Translations under genes and position numbers: made by a program
Shown here: piece after piece, positions 11,886-21,315 of the stretch
How positions within the stretch are numbered: position 1 is the first letter of the stretch
How the letters are laid out: each line of letters begins with the position of its first letter
The notes under the pieces: generated by a model
The model's input: only the letters and a program-made list of their open reading frames with translations
Told to the model about the DNA's origin: nothing
Databases searched by the model: none
Assembly: GCA_027257055.1 (NCBI GenBank)
Contig: JAPVLO010000054.1
Location: forward strand, 1,736,001-1,800,000
From: Cephalopachus bancanus
Lineage: Eukaryota > Chordata > Mammalia > Primates > Tarsiidae
Direction of reading: 5' to 3'
DNA: 64,000 nucleotides

Positions 11886-11985
11886 GAATTTGACTATTAT
11901 ATAAAAAATAATATATGTAAATATATATTATATATAAATATTTATAATAAATATATATTATATATTATATATAAATATTTCACGC
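11886..11985. repeat. TA/AT-rich low-complexity tract
   Basis: Interleaved atatat and aatatttat units with several small self-complementary stretches. Low-complexity, not a gene. Confidence 0.75.
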
Positions 11986-11994
11986 TAAATACAG

Positions 11995-12480
11995 ATACAA
12001 GGAATTTAATCAGACCAGATGATGTGATTAAAGCTGCTGTTCCTGTAGACAGAGTGTAGTTGAGTACTTATCCAGATAATTTGATTACTGTAAACAGTCA
12101 ACTTTGCCTGAATTATCTGGATAATTGCCTCACCTCTCCATTTTACATAGCCTAAGGTTCTAGGTTTATTTTTGCATCCCACGGGCCACTTTCTGCAGTG
12201 ATCAGCAATCAGAGAAAATCAGATTATCACTCTGTTTAACCTTCCTGTGCCTTGGGTAATTAAGTCAACAAATTAGCTAAAGGCTCCAATGCGGAAGGGG
12301 ATTGGTAGACTGTGGTTAAGACACATATTTATGAATTTTCCCTTAAGCTGCTTTTCTTGAGAAAGCTTTGATAAGAAACATATGATCTCAATTATCATTA
12401 ACTCTCTGTGGTTTCCGTGTTTGAGAGCTTGAACTAGACTTTAGAAAGCCTAGGACCCCCTTCGATGTGTGCCTGAGCAG
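11995..12480. promoter_or_regulatory. Candidate conserved non-coding segment
   Basis: Repeat-free, balanced-complexity sequence with many ATTA/TAAT and tgatta-type motifs plus a 14-bp perfect inverted repeat (12068-12124). The texture resembles developmental enhancers, but this is inference without any alignment. Confidence 0.25.
12068..12124. repeat. 14-bp perfect inverted repeat
   Basis: ttatccagataatt (12068-12081) and aattatctggataa (12111-12124) are exact reverse complements, separated by 29 nt. Each arm is complex rather than simple TA. It lies in a repeat-free segment. Confidence 0.9.
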
Positions 12481-12865
12481 TATACTGCCAGTCCATTCAC
12501 GTTTTCCATCTTGTTATCTCAGGTTGAGAAAGGGGACTTAAATCACTCTTCACACACTCTTTGCAGACTCAGGGACTATACTACTTAAGCAGGCTGCTTT
12601 TGGGTTATTTTTTAAATTGTCTTTTAGTTATATGCTTGTCTAATCAACTGGGAATTTTTCTTTAAGGTTATCATTAAATATAAAATTATTTCAATGAAAC
12701 TCTAAAATCTAAGGGAACTATGTAGACATAAAACAACTCTTATCATACATAGAAAAATATGAATTTAATAAAAAACATAATTGCAATTGTTTGAAATACT
12801 AACCTTGTCTTTTTGTTGTTGTTTTTTTTTTTTTCTAAAATTTTAGATTAAATTTCTCTGTGTAA
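12481..12865. other. Unassigned DNA
   Basis: No element recognised apart from a T-run near 12813-12834. Confidence 0.4.
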
Positions 12866-13194
12866 AAAGAGAATGGTGGTTTACGCCTGTAATCCCAGCA
12901 CTTTGAGAGACCAAGAAGGAGGATTGTTTGAGACTAGGACTTCAAGACTAGCCTGAACAACAAAGTAAGACCTCATCTCTACAAAAAGTAAAAAAATTAG
13001 GCAGGCATGGTAGCATATACCTGTAGTCCCAGCTACTCAGGAGGGTGGTAGCACATGCCTGTAGTCCCAGCTACTCTGGAGGGTAAGGTGGGAGGACAGC
13101 CTGAGTTCAGGAGGCCAAGGCTGCCATGAGCCATGATTATGCCACTGCTTTCAGGCCTGGGCAACAGAGTAAGATCTCAACCAAAAAAAAAAAA
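12866..13194 (+). mobile_element. Older AluJ-like dimer with internal tandem duplication
   Basis: Sense Alu with classic 'cctgtaatcccagcactttgagag' (around 12887-12910) and 'ctacaaaaagtaaaaaaattag'; no lemur-type tail. A 38-bp piece of the right-monomer head, tggtagca..cctgtagtcccagctactc, is repeated in tandem (13007-13046 and 13046-13084). Confidence 0.9.
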
Positions 13195-13299
13195 AATGTT
13201 TAAAGGAGATCATAATGTTTAATAGGTGATGGATCATAATACCATTTTTGAATATACATATAAATAAGTTACTCCAAATATCAACCTTTGGTTCAAAAC
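13195..13299. other. Spacer downstream of Alu
   Basis: Short AT-rich spacer, no call. Confidence 0.4.
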
Positions 13300-13366
13300 C
13301 AGCACCGGATTCGAGTGAGAACCCATAACACTCAGCCAGCTGGAATGCGCTGGCCACTGGGCCCAT
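13300..13366 (-). repeat. tRNA-like SINE head or tRNA-like fragment (tentative)
   Basis: On the minus strand the sequence reads like a diverged tRNA: a gggcccagtgg-type 5' part with an A-box-like block, then gggttc...tcgaatccggtgctgg, which resembles a B box with a short internal insertion. No CCA end or A-tail is clear. It could be a tRNA-derived SINE fragment or coincidence. Confidence 0.25.
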
Positions 13367-13920
13367 ATATGGCTAAGTGTGCAGTTTCAAAGGAGCATGT
13401 CTGCCTTGCTAATACTGCAAATATTAGACCCTTCAAGTTTTAGCCAAACGAAATGTTCTGTCTAATGGAACCCTTCATATACAGAACAAATAACTTCAAG
13501 AAAATAGGAGCTTAGCTCTCCAGATCATTTTAAACATTATATTTGTGACAGGAAGTGAATTACGTGGTTATCTATGTATACATTATACTGCTATAGATAA
13601 AGATTTCAGAAATTATCACTGTGCTATATCACCCTCAAATCTAATTGAAAAGTGACATTCTCTAAAAATAAGGAGTTGTAGAGTATGTAATTGTACATTT
13701 TTACCCATTGCTTTTATGGGAGAAATATTATGTAGGCTCTTCCAATGGGGACATGAATGTAACTGGCAAGACCACGGAAACACTTGAGTAAATATGTGTT
13801 GATGGCCGTGGAATCTGACATTGTGGCAACATATTTTATCATAATTTTACTTTGAAGAATTGCTGCCCATGCTCTCTTTTAGAAAAGCATTTGAGTTTGA
13901 CAATCATGCATTTATTAGAA
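13367..13920. other. Unassigned DNA
   Basis: No element or coding signal recognised. Confidence 0.4.
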
Positions 13921-14115
13921 ATTCATAATATTACCAGAAAGGGATTGGCAGTAATGGGACAGTGCCATGGGATGGGGAGGTACATAACATCAATAAGGGT
14001 GCCTGATCCTAATCCAGGCGAAGTAAGGTCCAATGAGAGTCTCAAACTTCACCTGTTCATAAACCACTTATGTACCCAATCCTGACTTGTACCTCACATC
14101 TTTAGAATAAAGAAA
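13921..14115 (+). mobile_element. L1 3' end fragment
   Basis: Sense L1 3' UTR tail. 'gggattggcagtaatgggacag' and 'aataagggtgcctgat' match, piece for piece, the L1 tail at 40951-41092 ('ggggttggcagtagtgggaaac', 'acaagggtacctg'). It ends in an A-rich stretch near 14105. Heavily 5'-truncated. Confidence 0.65.
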
Positions 14116-14834
14116 AGAAATTCAGTCTATTGGATTTCATTGTATGAAGAAACTATTGCTGAATTTAAAAGCAATTGGTAATAGTGATATTATTACTATT
14201 ATTAATTGATAATAGTAGCTATCTGCCTGTTATTAAATTCACACAAAGATTTCAACTAAAAATACCTTTTTAAAGGCCGAGTAAACTTAGGCAAGGGGAA
14301 ATCCCAATCTTTTCCAGGGGCAGGGAACAAGTTCTGTCTTAACTGTACATAGTCCTCTAGAAAGATGAAAAAATTGAAGAGCACTTTATTATGCCATATA
14401 TAATTTATCACTTTTATTCTACAGTTGCTAAACAGAGAGCACTTGCAGTTTTCCTCTTGCGAAAGAGAAGCCAGATTAACTCACTGAGATGAGTAATTCC
14501 CAAGATGTTTATGAGTTAGTTACAAGAGTAATTTTATGCAGTATCAAAAAAGGGCATTTCATTTCTTTGTACAGAAAACACATCTTAATGTGTTATTCAA
14601 AATGATGCCCAATTTGCCTCCTAAAATATGACTTAAAAAAAGTAAATATTATATGTTAGCTAATGAAAGCAATATGTGCCCAATGTGGAACTTGGAAAAT
14701 GTATTTAGTGTTTCCTGTGAATTTACATTTTCCACAATTGAGAACACATTGCATATTATAATTTTGAGTCACATTTTCTCCCTACTTAGTAATACAGCAT
14801 ACACGTATCACTTAGAATTTATTATGTTTCAAGG
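14116..14834. other. Unassigned DNA
   Basis: No confident element. Confidence 0.4.
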
Positions 14835-15060
14835 GTCAGTAAACCCAACTCAAACTAACTGAAACAAATCCAGGACTTTATTGTATCTGTAACTGAAAAA
14901 TCCAGAGAGAGAAGTGAATCCAAGTACAAACTGTAAGTTCATCTGGGCACTGGTGCCATTTACCTGCACATCTTAGATTTGCTTTTTTTTAATCAGCTTT
15001 TCCTCGTGCTCGCTTCCCTTGCGGTATGCAGCCAAGTCTGAAGTGTTCTTTAAACATCTC
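14835..15060 (+). repeat. Fragment of an old interspersed repeat, family unassigned
   Basis: Contains 'aacccaactcaaactaact...', 'ggactttattg' and 'tgtaactgaaaaatccag' in the same order as a common mammalian repeat whose relative lies near 32310-32800. I do not recall the family name safely. An 11-nt resemblance to U6 RNA at about 15006 is coincidental. Confidence 0.4.
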
Positions 15061-16459
15061 CCTACACTTTGTATGAAGAACAGTTACAAAGTAGAAAGGG
15101 AGAGAATACCTTGCTTACTTATAATAACAGTCTCGGAAATTTAAGTTTAAATATGCCATAGTAAAGGGAAAATCATAAAACTAGTGTCTATGTGTTTTTA
15201 TTAGTTTAAAACAGAATTACATTCACAGAAGGTCTTCACAATATTGCTTAAAGAATATTCAGCACAGATCAAACAAACATATTATTCCCTATTCTGAAGA
15301 GAGGAACCCACAGGAGAACACCTTTTGTAAAAGTTTCTGGGGCATTAAATCATCAACTAGGCAATCATTATTTGTATCCTAATTCATTCCATCAGAAGTT
15401 TTTATAAGTCACATGTATGTCATATAACTCTCAGCCTTCATAATCATTAGAGAAAACCAAATAAAATACAACATTTATCCTCATTTATTCTTCCTTCTCT
15501 CCCCCATGGACACACATCCCACAACAAGTAAGAGTACACAACATTCACGAATACTGTACCACCGCAGAGAAGTCAATTCAGTCAAGAGTATATAACATCT
15601 TTTCTAATATAATGTGTGTCTCCCCTGTGTTCCTCATATATGAATAGATAAAGTCAGTCTCAAACACTTCCTAAGAAGGATTAGAGGGATATTAAGCCAT
15701 TCATTTGTAAGTCCTAAAGATTCAATCTCAGCCATATTGTCACATAGTATTTTTTGTCCCTTTTCCAATAACTATTTATCTTCTTTTCTTTTATATATCT
15801 TTTCAAATTCTCAATGATATCTCTGAAGATTTATGAGCTTGTATCTTCTACTTGAACTCTTATTTCAGTACCTTTTGAATCCAAACACCATCACACAGAA
15901 TTAGACAACAAATATATATACAACACACATACATACACACATAAAAAAAGACAAATGTCAATTCTGAAGTTAAGCAAACAATAGTTGGTTAACGATATTC
16001 TAGAAGAAATACATTTTATGACAAATATAAGCATGCTTTTCCTAAAAACTTAACAAAAATGTACTCTAAGGAATTTCCGTAACAATGAGAACTTCTGTGA
16101 GGTAACAGTCAGTACATCAGCTCATAAAATATGCTTTTTAACAAGCTAAATATTAATTATATTTTGAGAGTTTGACGTATATTGGAAGATGATATTCTAC
16201 TTTGTTTTATTGCACTTACGTCACTTCAAAAAGTCACCAGTAGAGGGAGTATTTAATTTAAAAATCTAATTAATTTTGATGCACTATTTTTAAAGTTGTT
16301 TAAGAATGAACTTATTTTTGTAAAATATGACTTTTAAAAGTAATGATATCACTTTTGCAAATTTCATAACTGTATAAGATACTCAGGAAAAAAATAAAAT
16401 ATAAGTATGGTTTATAAATCTCTTATTAATCTAAATCGTGATCACACATGTTCCAAAAG
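15061..16459. other. Unassigned DNA
   Basis: About 1.4 kb with no confident repeat; a short CA/TA-rich patch lies near 15912-15945. Confidence 0.4.
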
Positions 16460-16665
16460 AATATGGATTTGAATCAAATTAATCTAGATTTTTCTCTCCT
16501 TACTAAGCTTCTTTCTAACTGCGAGACTTGGGACAATTTACCTAAGCCTCATTTTTCATATCTTCAAGGTGGAAATAATAATAAACCTTAAAGATACGTT
16601 GTCACAGAGCATCTCTGAGAGGCTTAAATATAACAATGTGTGTAAAGTAATTAGCGTTAATACAT
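16460..16665 (+). mobile_element. MIR SINE
   Basis: Sense MIR core: 'ctaactgcgagacttgggacaatttacctaagcctca' (16515-16552) followed by 'ggaaataataataa' and an 'aatgtgtgtaaagtaatta' piece, the expected order of a MIR middle and 3' part. Ancient and diverged. Confidence 0.75.
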
Positions 16666-18100
16666 TTTAGTGAGGTTTTGTTGTTTTACTTCATTACCTT
16701 TCTCCATCTATATGTAATTCTCTTTGCCCTCTTCTCAGCTTTCTTTTGAGTATCACCAGCCTCTAAATTTGGAAAAGATGTAACACATGTCTTGTGAATA
16801 GTCCACCTCCACCACATTACACAGCACTTCTCCTGCCCTACTTCTCCAATTCTGCCATCCACTTAATCTGTTATTGGCATTACCTGGAATTCTAAGACCC
16901 AGTTCCCTCAAAAAGAATGTAGGCTTCTCCTCCAAAGACCTCCTCCCCTGTCCTATACTATTTCTTCAGTTACTATAGAAGTAGCTCACAATTCTGTTGA
17001 AGAATATCAGACTTTTCTAATGTGTTTGGCTAACTGAAGGGATTTAGAGTGTCAAAGGAAAAAATTAAAGAAAAAAAATCTCTAAGTAAATATGACTTTT
17101 CCAAAGTCTCATATAAAAATACTCATGAAGTTTGGTATTCTTCAGGGTATTCTTTTCAGGAACAAACTCTGCTCTGCAGTTTGCATCATTGAACTCAGGT
17201 GTGAACTTTCTGGAGTAGCCTTCCTTCTCTAATTTCTTGTCTGTGAGTTAACGCTTGTGGGGAATAAACTCATGCCCACAGACCCTGGTCCTACTTCAGG
17301 CTCACTATCCCCATAAAATACTTTCCTAAGACTAAGTTGTCTGCTTGGCATGGTAGCCAAGACCTCCAGCAGGACATCCAAGGTGCTGTTTGGCACCTCA
17401 TATTTACAGAACATACTGGGTGGGAAAAGTCCAGTTCAGTTTGCTCCTCTTGAAATCTTCTCTTTCTTTGTATTATTGTCAAGTGAATAGCTGTGTGGAG
17501 TGTACCTTCTAGCAAACACACACACACACACTCTTCAAAGTACAAAATTTTATTCTCAGAGTTCATTTAATCCTGTAGGAAGGAAAAACATATTTTCCTA
17601 GCTGTTAGTAATTCACATTTTAGGCAGAGAAGCATGGTAGTTTTTTATTTGCTCCATCTGAGCAGACTCTCAAATTTTACCCCCAGGTGTGTCCCAAATA
17701 ACACTTAAGCCATTTATCTAGTTGTGACTTCCTTAACTATACACACACTTGGCCAGAATTTTAGTATATTCCTGATGTCTCCAGTAAATTTTTAGAAAAA
17801 TATACCAGTCGTCTTTCTGTCACCTTCGATTGGGAAGGGCTATTTGTTATTTCTAGTTACACATGTGAACTAAAATAATTGACGTGGGATTCAGAAGATC
17901 TGTGGTTCTCATAGCCAACTTTGGGAGAGAGGAGCTTATATTTTAGATGTTTGCAATTTCCAATGAACTTGAGATTTGCAACTTTCGATTGCTCAAAAGA
18001 CAGGAGGATGGAGAACCTGCGTTTGGAACAGTTAGAATGTTAATTGCCAGGATCTGAACTGAAGTAATTCAGTAAACGTGGGTAAAAACACAAAGAAAGA
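16666..18100. other. Unassigned DNA with a short CA repeat
   Basis: No confident element. A CA microsatellite occupies about 17516-17531. The frames on the minus strand near 16753-17566 lack motifs. Confidence 0.4.
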
Positions 18101-18355
18101 TCCAGCTCAGTGGCCCAGTACTTTGGGCAGCCGAGGCTAGTGGATTGCCTGAGTCCGCGGGTTTGAGACCAGTCCGGGCAACTTGGCGAGACCTCGTCTC
18201 TACAATATATCAAAAATTAGCCGGGCGTGGTAGCGCGCGCCTGTAGTTCAGGCTACTTGGAAGGCTGAGGCAGAAGGATCGCTGGAGGTCAGCAGGTCGA
18301 TGCTGGGTGACCATGAGTGTGCCACTACACTCCAGCCTGGGCGACAGAGTGAGAC

Positions 18356-18359
<4 letters not shown>
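18101..18359 (+). mobile_element. Lemur-type Alu with internal deletion
   Basis: Sense Alu lacking part of the left-monomer head (runs from ctcagtggcccagtactttggg). It has the lemur-type 'cctgagtccgcgggtttgagacc' and 'gggcgtggtagcgcgcgcctg'. Instead of a normal A-tail it runs into a GA repeat. Confidence 0.9.

Positions 18360-18392
<33 letters not shown>
18360..18392 (+). repeat. GA microsatellite at Alu tail
   Basis: Uninterrupted AG dinucleotides in place of the Alu poly-A tail, followed by aaaa. This is a common way microsatellites arise from Alu tails. Confidence 0.95.
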
Positions 18393-18394
<2 letters not shown>

Positions 18395-19516
18395 TACTTA
18401 ACTTGAGAATGACCACAGAAACCACCATGCAGGAGACACAGAGAAAAGAAACTCCCTCAAGTTCAAGGATTGTAAATTAATTGTTGGACACCAAAATTTA
18501 TTGATGTTTTGCTAGTGTTTTCATTGTTGTACTTGAAACCTCTAAGAACTTGTATTAATCTACTGACAGTAGGAAGTAATATATTGTCTAATCAGAATAG
18601 TAGATTTTAGGGGGCAGAATATTTCTGCAAATAAGTAATGTTTGCACAATGAATAGATAAACCCCTGTGCTAAGAACATCAACAAAACTAAAGTTATTTT
18701 AAAAACTTAATATTAAGACATTGCTAGGAAATGCTCAACATAAAATAGGAATGAAGAAGAAATATAAATACTAGAAACTTAAGAGAAGAAGAAAATTTGG
18801 GACAGTTGCTGAGTTATCAAACTGAACATTCTTCTATGACAGACGGTATATCAGAATCTAATTTACTGAAGTAAAAACAGAAGAAAAGTTAAAAAGTAAA
18901 GAAATAGATGTTGGAAATTATTGCATGAGTATTAACCATCATCGTCCATATTCCTAGTGGGTTTTTGCATCTCTTACACTTTTAACTCACCTTCAATGAC
19001 TCGAGAATTTCAGGCAACTCTCTAAACCTAAAATCAAATAGTACTTTCAGTGAAGTTAGACAAAATACAGTATTACTTGTTTCTTTATTCAGTTTCTTTA
19101 AAAATATCACATTTCCATTTGTGATTATTTCTTAACTGTCACAAATTAATAAATAAAATGGCTATAAAGTAAATAATGATTTTCTATAATAAATGAAATA
19201 ATAAATTTTTCCTTTGTGTTTAATTAACTTAAGTTGCAGTGGTTAGTCTCATGAACAAATATTAAGGACCATCAATATACTTCATTATTTGTTGACTTGA
19301 TTTTTGGTTTGTTAGTTCTGGTATTGAACGGTTAAAATACCAAGATAGAGATTGTAGCCATGTTTCTTCTAAATCCTAAAATCAAAAAGCATAGTACTAG
19401 GAATGTTATGCATATTATTTCATAGCTAGACATTGTACAAAGAAAGAATTCACCCATTCAGTAAGCTTATGTTTCAGAAACCAACTTAAAAAGTCCTAGT
19501 AGAATACTTTTTTTGG
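18393..19516. other. Unassigned DNA
   Basis: AT-rich; no confident repeat or coding signal. Confidence 0.4.
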
Positions 19517-19635
19517 CTTTAGGTGATCAAAAGGAATTATTTTTTAAAATATCGGCAATAGGAATGGTCTTTAAAAATGTCGGCAGCATAATCAGTCTTA
19601 TGAAATATTATTTTTGGCTGGAATCCTAGAAATAA
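19517..19635 (+). repeat. Left arm of a 1.4-kb inverted repeat
   Basis: About 119 bp whose reverse complement matches 20789-20908 at roughly 90% identity (about ten or eleven differences and one 1-base gap by eye). Shared blocks include aggtgatcaaaagg and aatggtctttaaaaatgt. Similarity stops at both edges. Confidence 0.9.
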
Positions 19636-19770
19636 AAATTTGTGTTTGATCAAATTTCCACTGATTCATTGATTAATTTAGAGCAGTGATTTTCCAGTGC
19701 ATGTCCCACAGCTGACTTGTGAGAGGGCATGGTGGAGCATGGTGCCAAATGCTCATAGAAGGTAGAAACA

Positions 19771-19870
19771 GTCTATAGCCATACCACCCTGAACATGCCC
19801 AATCTCATCGAATCTCAAAAGCTAAGCAGAGTTGGGCTGGTTAGTACTTGGATGGGAGAAGGTAGGAACA
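19771..19870 (+). pseudogene. 5S rRNA retrocopy, 3'-truncated
   Basis: Starts like mature 5S rRNA (gtctatagccataccaccct), continues through the internal control region (gctaagcag...gggctggttagtacttggatgggaga) and then loses identity, at about nucleotide 88 of the 121-nt RNA. Several substitutions in the first 60 nt make it non-functional. Similar 15-bp repeats, agaaggtagaaacag (19756-19770) and agaaggtaggaacag (19857-19871), flank it and look like a target-site duplication. No A-tail. Lies between the arms of a large inverted repeat. Confidence 0.9.
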
Positions 19871-20116
19871 GATGCTGTTCAGTATGGAAAAAGTAAGAGA
19901 TGTTTAGGGCTCAGGGATGGTATACTGATAGAAAAATAGGCAGAAAAAAGGCTAAACTCACTAATATGAAAGATGAAAGCAAGGCAAAGTTGCTTACTGA
20001 AAAAGACTATGACAAACAAGTCAACAAGTATGACAAACAAGACTCACGACTGCACAAATAAAAGTACCTTGTGATTACTCTTCCTATATCTATTCTTAAT
20101 AAGTGAATGTTACTGA
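19871..20116. other. Spacer within the inverted repeat
   Basis: Unassigned DNA with a short direct repeat of tatgacaaacaag at about 20008 and 20029. Confidence 0.45.
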
Positions 20117-20418
20117 TTTTTTTTTATTTTTTTATTTTTTGAGTTGGAGTCTCACTCTGTCACCCAGGCTGGAGTGCAATGACACACTCACAGCCACTGC
20201 AGCCTTGACATACTGGACTCAGGCTATCCTTCCACTTCAGCCTTCCAAGTAGCTGGAACGACAGGCACGTGCTAACATGCCTGGCTTATTTTTTGATTTA
20301 CTGTAGAGACGGAGTCTGGTCAAGTTGTCCAGGCTGGTCTTGAACCCGTGAGTTCAGGCAATCCTCTCTCCTCGGCTTCCCAAAATGCTGGGATTATAGA
20401 CTTGAGCCTGTGTGTCAT
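20117..20418 (-). mobile_element. Alu, minus strand, left half of a fold-back pair
   Basis: T-run then gagttggagtctcactctg: a minus-strand Alu of lemur type. Its 5' terminus is missing: after 'ggattatagacttgagcc' the sequence switches to an Alu 3' end in the opposite orientation (20419-20450). Confidence 0.9.
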
Positions 20419-20450
20419 CCAACCTGGGTGACAGAGTGACACTCCAACTC
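20419..20450 (+). mobile_element. Alu 3'-end fragment in inverted orientation
   Basis: ccaacctgggtgacagagtg and the tail actccaactc read in plus orientation. Against the complement of 20141-20172 the 32 bases differ at only two positions. The junction lies in a 'gagcc' shared by the left-monomer head and right-monomer end of Alu, so microhomology joined them. Confidence 0.85.
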
Positions 20451-20788
20451 CTATATATATATTTCTTTTTCTTTACTAGACTGTTGTTAGGACAGAACAT
20501 GCATCTTCCTCTCTACTTAAAATCAACAGATCTATAGTTTAATTTCCTACACGTACCAGACATGGTACCAATCACTGAAATAATACAAATAAATAAATAC
20601 AGATTGGTATAGGCCAGGATCATGTCCCCACTTTCAAGTTCTTGACTGGTGTTTAAATATCACTTAGGTGACCTGTACTGAGAGAATGGTGGTTCCTCAG
20701 AGGGACTGGAAAAGTGGCCACCAAAAGAAAGCTGAACAAATTATAAATGACTAGAGAATAAAGTCTCTACTATACCAGGTATGAGTTC
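20451..20788. other. Unassigned DNA inside the inverted repeat
   Basis: A segment near 20550-20645 ('ccagacatggtaccaatcactgaaa...') resembles an old interspersed repeat; otherwise nothing recognised. Confidence 0.4.
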
Positions 20789-20908
20789 TTATTTCTAGAA
20801 TTACAGTCAAAAATAAATATTTCATAAGTCTGATTATGCCACTGACATTTTTAAAGACCATTCCTATTGCAGAAATTTAAAAAAATAATTCCTTTTGATC
20901 ACCTAAAC
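20789..20908 (-). repeat. Right arm of the 1.4-kb inverted repeat
   Basis: Reverse-complement partner of 19517-19635. It ends in ccttttgatcacctaaac, matching the complement of the left-arm start. The spacer between arms is about 1.15 kb and contains the 5S retrocopy and the fold-back Alu. Confidence 0.9.
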
Positions 20909-21111
20909 TTTAGAAATCTTTTTGCATATCCCATCCTTGTCTTACCAATACTATACAATACCCGGTTCACATTTAAGAACAGACCACACTTAAAGACTGA
21001 ACAGGCACAGCAGTGACAAAAGTAATCAGAAAAAGACTCCAAAGGAGAGAAATGTATCAGAAAAAGAATCAGGGCAGTATAATGATAGTAAGATTGAGTG
21101 AATTGGATATA
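20909..21111. other. Spacer before Tigger1
   Basis: Unassigned; ends in the TA dinucleotide that probably is the Tigger1 target site (21110-21111). Confidence 0.5.
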
Positions 21112-21315
21112 CAGGCACACATTGGATATGATATTGCGAGTTTAGTTCCACACTACCATAATAAAGCAAATATCTCAATAAAGCAAGTCACAGATTTTTT
21201 TGGTTTAATAATGCACATAAAAGTTATATTTACACTACACTGTAGTCTAGTGAGTATGCAGTAACATGTCTAAAAAATACCTTAATTTAAAAAACACATT
21301 ATTGCTAAAAAATGC

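Noticed and set aside
14996..15036. U6 snRNA-like gtgctcgcttc
   Set aside because: Only 11 nt match; the following sequence is unrelated to U6.
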